Shown piece by piece: positions 9,042 to 16,930 of a stretch of DNA of 64,000 nt. The translations under genes and the position numbers were made by a program. Source of the stretch: Marivita sp051251565 (GTDB lineage Bacteria > Pseudomonadota > Alphaproteobacteria > Rhodobacterales > Rhodobacteraceae); assembly GCF_051251565.1 (NCBI RefSeq), contig NZ_JBPOFB010000003.1:310001-374000 (forward strand), written 5' to 3'. Under the pieces are notes generated by a model, which made no database searches, was not told the DNA's origin, and saw nothing but the letters and a program-made list of their open reading frames with translations. Each line of letters begins with the position of its first letter. Positions within the stretch are counted from its first letter, which is position 1.

Positions 9042-9970
9042 ATGATGAATCTGCCCGTGTTTTGATTGACCTGCCATTGGTTCAGGCAGAACGGTTGGCC
9101 CTTTCACACTATACACATGCCTTGCAGCAAGGCGCGTTCGATCCGTTCCCGGATGGTACGCAATCGGACGGCACGCTTGCCCAGAACAGCGGGATTCCCA
9201 CGACGCAGATTGCCGGCGCGCCGTTAACCAGTTTTGACAGCTCTCTTCCCGATCACATCCAATTTGCGATGCTGACGGCGTTGCACGATGACGACACGGG
9301 GTTGCGGGATTTTCTGGCAATCTTTGATCGTCGGCTGATTGCGCTTGAAGTGCGCGCGCGCCGTGCTGCGATATTGGTTGCAACCCAAGATGATCGCGGC
9401 AAAGCGGCCGCATCGATATTGTCCCGGCTTTTGCGCATCGTGAAACGGAATCCGGATGACACCCAGTATCTCAAGCTGTTGCTGCCGCTCTTGTCCCGCA
9501 CCCGGAGCCTTGAAGGGTTGCGCGAAATGCTTGGGTGGTGGACTGGATCAGCGGTGACGGTGTCAGCGAATTTTGACACGCTGCGTCCGATTGACAACGA
9601 CAGCCTGAGCACGTTGACCCATCGCAAGCGGAGCACTGGTGCTTTGGGGCAGGGAGCGCTCTTAGGTCGATTTGGCCGCACGCCGATGGGACATATCTCG
9701 GTCAGGATTTCCTGTATTAGCCGTGCCGATCTTGATGCGTTGATCCGGGATTCTAACGGCTTGGCTGAGCTGTGCTCTGTCACCGCGCAATACTTGCGTG
9801 ATCCGGTTCCTGTGAGCTTTTACGCCACAATCAAACGCCGCTGTCTGAAGCCTCCATGCCTGTCTGCGCGCCGAGAACGGGCTGACTGCCTTGGAGCATA
9901 CAACATTCTTAGACCTGAGCATCGCCCCGACGCGCTTGCCAGTATCAAACTCACCGAAATTTCCGCATGA
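9032..9970 (+). CDS. tssG: T6SS baseplate protein TssG (locus 1)
   Basis: A 312-residue TssG (ImpH/VasB family), partner of TssF in the baseplate wedge. It has the FAMLTALHDDDTGLRDFLAIFDRRLIALEVRARRA region (family: fLDlFhhRll.l.Yra), the QYLKLLLPLLSRTRSLEGLREMLGWWTG segment, and the GRTPMGHISVRI segment that matches the late TssG strand. The N-terminal sequence is divergent, and the usual FQ-LRLL opening is weak. It overlaps tssF by 10 bases and tssH by 4, so its position supports the call. Confidence 0.85.
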   Translation: MRINDESARVLIDLPLVQAERLALSHYTHALQQGAFDPFPDGTQSDGTLAQNSGIPTTQIAGAPLTSFDSSLPDHIQFAMLTALHDDDTGLRDFLAIFDRRLIALEVRARRAAILVATQDDRGKAAASILSRLLRIVKRNPDDTQYLKLLLPLLSRTRSLEGLREMLGWWTGSAVTVSANFDTLRPIDNDSLSTLTHRKRSTGALGQGALLGRFGRTPMGHISVRISCISRADLDALIRDSNGLAELCSVTAQYLRDPVPVSFYATIKRRCLKPPCLSARRERADCLGAYNILRPEHRPDALASIKLTEISA

Positions 9971-12546
9971 GGTATCGTCCATTGGCCAATCTCACAAAAC
10001 TTGTCGCCCGTTTGTCACCGTCGTTGAAGACCGATCTTGAGAACGCTGTCGGTGAAGCAATCAAACGCAAGGCCGCCACTGTAGAGACTGCGCATTGGCT
10101 TTATCACATCGTGTTTGGTGGTGGTTCCCAATTGCAGGGGTTTCTTGAGGGTCAAGGCGTCAACCTGTCTGACCTTCAGTCCGAACTGGAACGGGAGATG
10201 CCCATCGGCTCGGGCAGCGGGCATCAGCAGCCGACAATCTCGGGGTCGCTGAGCAAGCTGATCGAACAAGCCTGGGTGCATGCATCGGTCGAAATGAACC
10301 TCGGCCAAGTTACACCGGAAGTGTTTCTATTGGCGACGCAACTGCCCAACTCGCTGGGCGCAAAGGCTGTTGCATTGTCCAGCCTCAAACCGATGTCGAC
10401 CGATGCTTTGGGGGCGTTTGCCGCCGAGCAAGGACAGAGCATCGTCGGATTGCAAGCCGAAGGCGGGCGTGGAGCCGCTGGCGGGAGCACAGATGGAACT
10501 GCGCTACAAAAATACACGGTGAACCTCACTCAGTTGGCGCGTGACGGGGCGCTGGATACGGTTCTGGGCCGCACCAACGAGGTCGCAAAAGCCATTGATG
10601 TGTTGCTGCGCAAACGTCAGAACAACCCGATCCTTCTGGGTGCGCCGGGGGTCGGCAAGACCGCAGTTGTCGAAGGTCTGGCCCAAAAGATCGCGTCTGG
10701 CGAAGTGCCCGAACAGCTTCAGGGTGCCGATCTTGTCAGCCTCGACATGGGGCTTCTTCAAGCCGGAGCCAGCGTCAAAGGCGAATTTGAAGAACGGCTC
10801 AAGAACGTCATCAAAGAGGTTCAGGCCTCGGAGACGCCGATCATTGTCTTTATCGATGAGGCTCACACGATGATCGGGGCTGGTGGGACCGAAGGACAGA
10901 ACGATGCTGCGAACCTTTTGAAGCCTGCTCTGGCCCGAGGTGAATTCCGCACCGTGGCGGCGACGACTTTCGCCGAGTATAAAAAGTATTTCGAAAAAGA
11001 TCCGGCATTGTCGCGCCGTTTTCAGCCTATCACCATTGAAGAACCTTCGCGGGATGCATCGGTCAACATCATGCGCGCCGTGTCCGAAGGCCTGAGCAAG
11101 CACCACGATGTGTTTGTGCGCGAAGAGGCGATCAAGGCGGCGGTCGACCTTTCGATCCGGTTCATGCCGTCACGACGCCTTCCGGACAAAGCGATCAGCC
11201 TGATGGATACGGCCTGTGCGCGGGTCGCCTTGTCGCAGCATGCGCGGCCGGTGCAAATCGAGTCTCTTGAAGAGGAGCTGCGGTTTGTCGAGGCCGAGTT
11301 GGCAAAATCAGACTCTGACTCCCGCATGTTTGGCGATGCCACATTTGATCCAAGCGATTTGAATGCGACGATTGAGGAGTTGCAGGCCACGGTCGTGGAC
11401 CGGATTTCAATGTGGGAAGACCAGAAGGAAAAGGTCAAGCATCGGCTAGAGGCGGCGCGCGCGTCGATACAGGACAGCGGCGAGCATGCCCCGGCGTCGG
11501 ACATTGGTGCAGGAGACGAAGACATCCTTGTCCATCCCTGGGTGACGCAGGCCACGATTGCCGAAGTCGTATCAGATTGGACCGGCGTGCCTATTGCCAG
11601 CCTCGGAGCAAGCGAAGCGGAGCGTCTTTTGACGCTGGAAGACACGCTTAAGGAGCGTGTGATCGGGCAGGATGATGCCATCGCCGCTATTGCGCGGTCT
11701 CTCAAGATTTCACGCGCAGGCTTGACGGATACGCGCAAACCCATCGGTGTCTTCATGATGTGTGGACCGTCGGGCGTGGGCAAAACCGAAACGGCGCTGG
11801 CCATTGCTGATCAGTTCTTTGGTGGGGAAGATGCCGTAACCACGATCAACATGACTGAGTTCAAAGAGGCGCATAAAATTTCCTTGCTGCTGGGTGCCGC
11901 CGCGGGGTATGTTGGATATGGCAAAGGTGGGGTTTTGACCGAGGCGGTGCGTCGCAGACCCTATTGCGTGCTTTTGCTTGATGAAATGGAAAAAGCGCAC
12001 CGCGAAATCCAAGACGTGTTTTTCCAGATTTTCGACAAGGGTCATATTTCCGATAGCGAAGGCAACGATGTAGATTTCCGCAATACCATTATCATCATGA
12101 CCTCAAATGCTGGTGGTGAAGAGATCCGGGATCATATCGCCGCCTCTGACCATGAGCCAACATCTCAGGAATTGGCAGATCATCTGCGTCCATTGTTGTT
12201 GGACTGGTTCAGCCCGGCCTTCATCGGTCGCACCGAGCTGATCGCCTATCGCCCTCTTACACCGGAAACCGGCAGCAAACTGACCGAGATTCACCTCAAT
12301 CGGATCAAGAAACGGATTTTGGCACAATACGGGGCAGCGTTCAGCTGGGACCAAAGCTTTGTGGACTACGTGGTCAGTGTGAACTCCGACCCGCTTTCGG
12401 GTGGCCGAGCGCTTGAGGCGATCATCAACAAGAAATTCCTTCCGCGTCTGGCCGAAGAATGCATCGCCCGCGTGATCGAGAATACGCCGATGAGTTCGAT
12501 CACTGTTGCCCATGACGGGTCTGACGTTGTGCTGAACATGGAATGA
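9967..12546 (+). CDS. tssH: T6SS ATPase TssH (ClpV) (locus 1)
   Basis: An 859-residue AAA+ disaggregase of the ClpB/ClpV type that takes apart contracted TssBC sheaths. Residues 1-160 form the N-domain (HWLYHIVF). The first AAA module has Walker A GAPGVGKT at residues 225-232 and Walker B IIVFIDEAHT. A short coiled middle region follows, and then the second module with GPSGVGKT at 600-607 and CVLLLDEMEKAH. Both modules look intact. The start overlaps tssG and the stop overlaps the next gene by ATGA. The middle region is shorter than in the ClpV of the second locus. Confidence 0.95.
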   Translation: MRYRPLANLTKLVARLSPSLKTDLENAVGEAIKRKAATVETAHWLYHIVFGGGSQLQGFLEGQGVNLSDLQSELEREMPIGSGSGHQQPTISGSLSKLIEQAWVHASVEMNLGQVTPEVFLLATQLPNSLGAKAVALSSLKPMSTDALGAFAAEQGQSIVGLQAEGGRGAAGGSTDGTALQKYTVNLTQLARDGALDTVLGRTNEVAKAIDVLLRKRQNNPILLGAPGVGKTAVVEGLAQKIASGEVPEQLQGADLVSLDMGLLQAGASVKGEFEERLKNVIKEVQASETPIIVFIDEAHTMIGAGGTEGQNDAANLLKPALARGEFRTVAATTFAEYKKYFEKDPALSRRFQPITIEEPSRDASVNIMRAVSEGLSKHHDVFVREEAIKAAVDLSIRFMPSRRLPDKAISLMDTACARVALSQHARPVQIESLEEELRFVEAELAKSDSDSRMFGDATFDPSDLNATIEELQATVVDRISMWEDQKEKVKHRLEAARASIQDSGEHAPASDIGAGDEDILVHPWVTQATIAEVVSDWTGVPIASLGASEAERLLTLEDTLKERVIGQDDAIAAIARSLKISRAGLTDTRKPIGVFMMCGPSGVGKTETALAIADQFFGGEDAVTTINMTEFKEAHKISLLLGAAAGYVGYGKGGVLTEAVRRRPYCVLLLDEMEKAHREIQDVFFQIFDKGHISDSEGNDVDFRNTIIIMTSNAGGEEIRDHIAASDHEPTSQELADHLRPLLLDWFSPAFIGRTELIAYRPLTPETGSKLTEIHLNRIKKRILAQYGAAFSWDQSFVDYVVSVNSDPLSGGRALEAIINKKFLPRLAEECIARVIENTPMSSITVAHDGSDVVLNME

Positions 12547-13286
12547 CTCTCATGAAACGATGCATCCCTTCCGTGCTTGTGGCCTTTGCTATTGCTGTGT
12601 TTGCTGGCTTTGCGCCAATGCCGCAAAAGGCGCAGGCACAAAGCACATCTGTTTTACGGCTCGCCACTCAGGCGTTGCCGCCCTACCAGATGATCGAAGG
12701 CGACGAGATGACTGGCGTTGCAGTGGATCGCGTGCGGTGTGCTCTTGGCGCGATGAATGTGCCCTACGAGCTTCACATGACCGTCTGGGCAGAGGCTCAG
12801 TTGGGAACGCAGACAGGTCAGTTCGATGGCTTTTTCGTCGGTTCCGCCACAAGCGCGCGCGCGAGTTATGCAGTACCGTCCGCGCCGGTCGTTTCAGAGG
12901 ACCTTGCATGGTATTTGCCGCTCAGCTCGGACATTGATCCGAACGACGCAAGCGACGCGCTTTCGGCGCGCTACAGTGCAAAATTTGCCACGTCGAAGTG
13001 GCAGATTTTGCACCGTAACGGATACAACGTCGTGATGCGCCCGCGCGATGCGGAATCCCTTTTGAACATGCTGATCGTAGGCGACATCGACGTTGCCCTC
13101 GAATACGAGATGATCTTTGCGCATTTCATGGCAGAACGCGGCCTGACCGAAGACCAGTTTCGAAAAATCCCGTTTCGGCGTCAGGACATGAGTGTGCATT
13201 TTTCGAAACAATACACGGATGCTAACCCGTTGTTTCTGAACCGTTTCAACGATCATATGCAACGCTGCGTTTTGGAGACCCAATGA
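12543..13286 (+). CDS. Periplasmic solute-binding protein, family 3-like
   Basis: A 247-residue secreted protein whose signal peptide ends around KAQAQ-ST (residues 1-33). The mature part reads as an SBP_bac_3 (amino-acid binding type) domain: LRLATQALPPYQMIEGDEMTGVAVDRVRCAL at the start, then FDGFFVGSATSARASYAVPSAPV, and GDIDVALEYEMIFAHFMAERGL near the end. ATG 12543 overlaps the tssH stop; ATG 12552 is an alternative. It has no transporter partner and overlaps the FHA gene downstream, so it is embedded in the T6SS operon. Such orphan binding domains can serve as periplasmic sensors, which is inference here. Confidence 0.7.
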   Translation: MTLMKRCIPSVLVAFAIAVFAGFAPMPQKAQAQSTSVLRLATQALPPYQMIEGDEMTGVAVDRVRCALGAMNVPYELHMTVWAEAQLGTQTGQFDGFFVGSATSARASYAVPSAPVVSEDLAWYLPLSSDIDPNDASDALSARYSAKFATSKWQILHRNGYNVVMRPRDAESLLNMLIVGDIDVALEYEMIFAHFMAERGLTEDQFRKIPFRRQDMSVHFSKQYTDANPLFLNRFNDHMQRCVLETQ

Positions 13287-14167
13287 CACTGAGTGTTCAG
13301 CTTCTTCAGATTCCGCACACCGAAACGGTGATGAAACGCGAGTTCTATCTGAATGGTACATCCTTCACGATTGGCCGCGATTTCGCGTCGGATATCTGTT
13401 TGCCGGATCTGTCCAAGACCATATCGCAGACGCATCTGGTTGTTCGAAAAATGGCGACAGGAAGCTACTCGGTGAACGATACGAGCGCGTCTGGCGCCAC
13501 TATGAATGGTAGACTTTTACCACCAAAAGAGCCGCAGTCGCTTAAGGACGGCGATATAGTCGGGCTGGCCGGCTACAAGCTCTTGTTCGGTATCGTAGAA
13601 GCGGTTCTCGAAGAAGAACCTGTGCAGTATTTTCCTAAACAGAAGTTTGTCGTTGAAACAGACATGTCGGCAAACGCGCCGCTGTTGCCAGACGAAGCCA
13701 TCGAAGAGGTCGCACAAGACCCTGACAGGGGGTTTTCAGCCGCCGAAATGGATCTGGACCCCGATCTGATGTTCGATCCCTTTGCTGACGGCCCCGTGAT
13801 GCGCGAGCCGCCGAAACCCAAACAGCGAGCCAATCCTGCTGCTGCCAAGACTTCCTTTAACGACCCTGTCGAAATCATGGACTTGGCCCAGTATCAGGCG
13901 CCAGCGGCGTTTCAGGACGCACATCTGCGCGCCAGCCATTACCGCGAGCAAGTGTCCAAAGCGATGGAGCATGCGCTTGACCGTTTCCTGCAAGAGCTGG
14001 ACCCGGCCACACTTCAAGACGACTATGATGATTATATCCCGCGCCTTGCCAACCGTCAGAAACGGTATTGGCAGATCCATTCTCGGCAATTTGCCAAGAA
14101 GAAAGCAGGAGGGGAATTCCGGCGAACCTTCATGGCGCTTTTCGCAGAGGAGATGCGCAAATTATGA
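13283..14167 (+). CDS. tagH: FHA-domain T6SS protein (TagH/ImpI-like) (locus 1)
   Basis: A 294-residue protein with an N-terminal FHA domain (about residues 10-95) and a C-terminal helical T6SS-type tail ending RRTFMALFAEEMRKL, similar to the end of TagH/ImpI proteins. FHA domains bind phosphothreonine. The GR pair (31-32) and Ser48 with His51 are present, but the loop that normally reads SNGT is SASGAT, so the conserved Asn is missing. There is no kinase or phosphatase gene in this locus. The start overlaps the solute-binding gene (ATGA) and the stop overlaps tssJ (ATGA). Confidence 0.8.
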   Translation: MTLSVQLLQIPHTETVMKREFYLNGTSFTIGRDFASDICLPDLSKTISQTHLVVRKMATGSYSVNDTSASGATMNGRLLPPKEPQSLKDGDIVGLAGYKLLFGIVEAVLEEEPVQYFPKQKFVVETDMSANAPLLPDEAIEEVAQDPDRGFSAAEMDLDPDLMFDPFADGPVMREPPKPKQRANPAAAKTSFNDPVEIMDLAQYQAPAAFQDAHLRASHYREQVSKAMEHALDRFLQELDPATLQDDYDDYIPRLANRQKRYWQIHSRQFAKKKAGGEFRRTFMALFAEEMRKL

Positions 14168-14724
14168 CCGCTTCCCGTTATTTCATATTCGTCGCAGCAG
14201 CCCTAATGCTGTCTGCCTGTGCCGAGGAACCCGAGGTTCCGATGCCGATCAACAAGACGCTGAGCGTTCAGGTTGGGCCCAACGTCAATCAGTACAACAA
14301 CGCCGCCAACCCAATCGTTTTGCGCCTCTATCAACTCAGTTCGCGGACTGAATTCGAGGCGGCGGATTTTTGGGACATCTTCAATGACAACGCACCTGCG
14401 CTGGCAGGGGTTATCCTGGATAAACGCAGCTTGTCACCGCTTTATCCGGGTGAGACGCGGCTGGTGGCGTTCGACCTTGAACCTGACGTGTTCTATCTTG
14501 GGGCCTTCGCGGAATTTGCGGATTTTGGCACCCAGCAGTTTCGTGCAGCTGTGCCGATAGACGCAGCGCGACTTGATAGCGGAGTAACAGTTTCGGTCAC
14601 GTCATCGGGGATTTCGATCCAATTCCGCAATCCCGTCGACACGTCCGAGGAAGGTGAGACCAGGGCAAAGAAACCTGGTCTATTTGCTGGCTTACTGTCC
14701 GGGCTCTTCGGGGGAGGCGAGTGA
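14164..14724 (+). CDS. tssJ: T6SS outer-membrane lipoprotein TssJ (locus 1)
   Basis: A 186-residue lipoprotein with a lipobox LSAC (Cys19) after a hydrophobic signal. TssJ anchors the TssLM membrane complex to the outer membrane. The mature domain matches the family: LSVQVGPNVNQYNNAANPIVLRLYQLSS (NP...RP-type strand), FWDIFND, and LYPGETRLVAFDLEPDVFYLGAFAEFADF. The reading frame is open from 14068, but ATG 14164 gives the lipoprotein start and overlaps the FHA stop by 4 bases. A short Gly-rich hydrophobic tail at the C-terminus is unusual. Confidence 0.9.
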   Translation: MTASRYFIFVAAALMLSACAEEPEVPMPINKTLSVQVGPNVNQYNNAANPIVLRLYQLSSRTEFEAADFWDIFNDNAPALAGVILDKRSLSPLYPGETRLVAFDLEPDVFYLGAFAEFADFGTQQFRAAVPIDAARLDSGVTVSVTSSGISIQFRNPVDTSEEGETRAKKPGLFAGLLSGLFGGGE

Positions 14725-16043
14725 TGTATAGCAGCATCGTCTGGTCCGAGGGCATGTTCATTGCTCCGCAGCATTTTCAGCATTTCGATATCTCGTTGCA
14801 GAGATACGTCAACGAGGTAGCGCAGCTTGACCTGCGGTCTGGCGATTATGGCGTGAGCGAGCTGGAACTGAATGGGGACGCTTTGGCCATTGGCAAATTC
14901 GCGGTGCGCACGGCAGCTGGAGTTTTGCCTGACCGGCTGTTTTTTCGGCTGGTCAAGGAACTGGTCATCGACATCCCCGATGGGTTGGTGGACGAAATCG
15001 TTCATATCGCGGTTCCCCTTGCGATCATGGGGACGGCGCATTTTGGGGATGCTGGCGAAACAGCCCGCATGATCAAGACCCGCCGCGAGTTGCGGGATTT
15101 GAACGATCCCGACAACGAACCGGTGGAAACCGAATTGGCGGATGTTGGGGCAAGCCTGAAATTGGGCAGTGTGGATCTGTCTGGATTTGCGACGATTGCC
15201 ATAGCGCGCATCCTTGAAAAAACCGCCGAGGGCAGGGTGATCCTTGATCGCTCTTTCATGCCGCATGCGATTGACCTACCTGCGTCGCGGATTCTGGCTG
15301 AACGTCTGGAAGAGACGATCTCTTTGGCACGCGTGCGTGCTGCCAATGCGGCCGGCCGTGTCGCAACAGATACGGGGGTTCGTAGCGAAGCTAGTCTGAT
15401 GACAGAGCGGCTTGAATTGCAGGTGCTCAATCGTTGGCTTCTTGTGTTGCAGAACGCTAAGAATCTTGGGCGTATTTCACCGCGCCAGCTTTTCACCGAT
15501 CTTGCAACTTTGTCAGTGGAACTGGATGCTATTCTGGGTACTGCCACGCCGGAAAACCTTCTTTATGATCCACAAAAAATGGCGGACTCGTTCGAAGATG
15601 TTTTGGGAAGCCTGCGCCGTAAGCTTACGCTTGAAAAACCTGCAAGCGTCCTTGCGCTGTCCTGGAACACCGAGCTGTTTGAAACCCGCCGATTGCTACG
15701 GTTGATCATTCCCACGCGTGTTCTGGCTGAAGAACGACGTCCCATTCTGGCCCTGTCTGGGCCGAATGGCGCGACCGAGCTTGCCCAATTGGGCCCGCTT
15801 GCCTGCAAACTGGCCGGTCTTTCGGCCATGCCTGAATTGGTGTCGCGGGGTTTGCAAGGCGTAGAACTCAAGCCGCTGTCGGCAGCACCGCCAGAGCTGC
15901 GGTCGCGCAGTGATGCTGCGTTCTTTGCCATCAACACCAGCAGCGTCCACTGGGAAAAGTTCCTCAATACACGTGAGGCGCTCGCGCTGCATGTGGATGA
16001 TCGGATCTCCACCGTCGACGCGACCCTGTACATGCTGGGCTAG
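14724..16043 (+). CDS. tssK: T6SS baseplate protein TssK (locus 1)
   Basis: A 439-residue TssK (ImpJ/VasE family) that connects the baseplate to the TssLM membrane complex. The N-terminus VWSEGMFIAPQHFQ is diagnostic, followed by the shoulder domain and a C-terminal ARVLAEERRPILALSGPNG-type head domain ending in LNTREALALHVDDRISTVDATLYMLG. ATG 14724 shares one base with the tssJ stop; a GTG at 14721 in the same frame is possible. tssL follows after 2 bases. Confidence 0.93.
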   Translation: MYSSIVWSEGMFIAPQHFQHFDISLQRYVNEVAQLDLRSGDYGVSELELNGDALAIGKFAVRTAAGVLPDRLFFRLVKELVIDIPDGLVDEIVHIAVPLAIMGTAHFGDAGETARMIKTRRELRDLNDPDNEPVETELADVGASLKLGSVDLSGFATIAIARILEKTAEGRVILDRSFMPHAIDLPASRILAERLEETISLARVRAANAAGRVATDTGVRSEASLMTERLELQVLNRWLLVLQNAKNLGRISPRQLFTDLATLSVELDAILGTATPENLLYDPQKMADSFEDVLGSLRRKLTLEKPASVLALSWNTELFETRRLLRLIIPTRVLAEERRPILALSGPNGATELAQLGPLACKLAGLSAMPELVSRGLQGVELKPLSAAPPELRSRSDAAFFAINTSSVHWEKFLNTREALALHVDDRISTVDATLYMLG

Positions 16044-16045
16044 AC

Positions 16046-16930
16046 ATGACAGCGCATCCCACGGACACATCCCAGACCAGTGTTCCGCCTAATTGCGGCA
16101 ACGGGCAGCTTGAACAAGCTGATACGAGCCGCCTTTCGCCGGTTTCGGCCAATGATTTGCAGAATCTGGATCGGGCGCTGCGTCATTATTCTGGTTCGGA
16201 CAACCGACTTATCAATGCGTCAGCCGATTTGCTGGCCATGTGTGGTGTGATCAGCCGTCTGACGCCGGGTGCCGAGTTGAACACAACGCGGATGGAGCTG
16301 TCGCGGGCGATCATTGATTTGAAGTATCGTATCGTTAATCTTGACTACCCGCCGTCGGTTGCAGAGAATCTGTGCCTGCTGTTTGCGATCGCGCTTGATG
16401 AGTTTGTGATGCTCAGCCCGTGGAGTAATGAAAGAGGCTGGGAAAACCGCACATTGGTTGCTGATCTTTTCGGGTTCCGGGATGGTGGTGATCGTTTCTA
16501 CAACATTGCGGACCGGGCGCTGATGCAGCCCAAAGCGCTGCGAGAGTTTCTTGAAATTCTTTATGTTTTTCTCAAGCTTGGCTATCGCGGGAAATACAAT
16601 CGTGGGACCGAAAATGAACGCGACCGCTTAATCAACCGGATCGAGACGGCGCTCAATCTCTTGCCTAAGTCACAAGAGGTCAAGCCCGCTGGTCGGAGCG
16701 TTCGCGAGACACGGCCACCGATGCGCCAGATCCCGACCTCGCAAAAGCTTGTAGCGGCTTTCGTGACCATTACAGTCATAAGTCTTGGGTTTTGGGCTGT
16801 GCGCCTTCCTGCCAAACACGCGATTTACACCGATTTCCAAGAACGACGTGTGCTGGCCGTGACAGGCAGCGCGGTTGATTTCGTCTACACCAGTGAAAGC
16901 GGGACTGTCATCTCCCGGCCACGACAATGA
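16046..16930 (+). CDS. tssL: T6SS inner-membrane protein TssL (DotU-like) (locus 1)
   Basis: A 294-residue DotU/TssL protein. The cytoplasmic part has the family stretches SADLLAMCGVISRL, LCLLFAIALDEFVMLSPWSNERGWENRTLVADLFG, GDRFYNI, and LEILYVFLKLGYRGKY. A single transmembrane helix is at about residues 235-255 and only about 40 residues follow, so there is no fused OmpA/Pal peptidoglycan-binding domain. It forms the membrane complex with TssM and TssJ. The stop overlaps tssM by ATGA. Confidence 0.93.
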   Translation: MTAHPTDTSQTSVPPNCGNGQLEQADTSRLSPVSANDLQNLDRALRHYSGSDNRLINASADLLAMCGVISRLTPGAELNTTRMELSRAIIDLKYRIVNLDYPPSVAENLCLLFAIALDEFVMLSPWSNERGWENRTLVADLFGFRDGGDRFYNIADRALMQPKALREFLEILYVFLKLGYRGKYNRGTENERDRLINRIETALNLLPKSQEVKPAGRSVRETRPPMRQIPTSQKLVAAFVTITVISLGFWAVRLPAKHAIYTDFQERRVLAVTGSAVDFVYTSESGTVISRPRQ

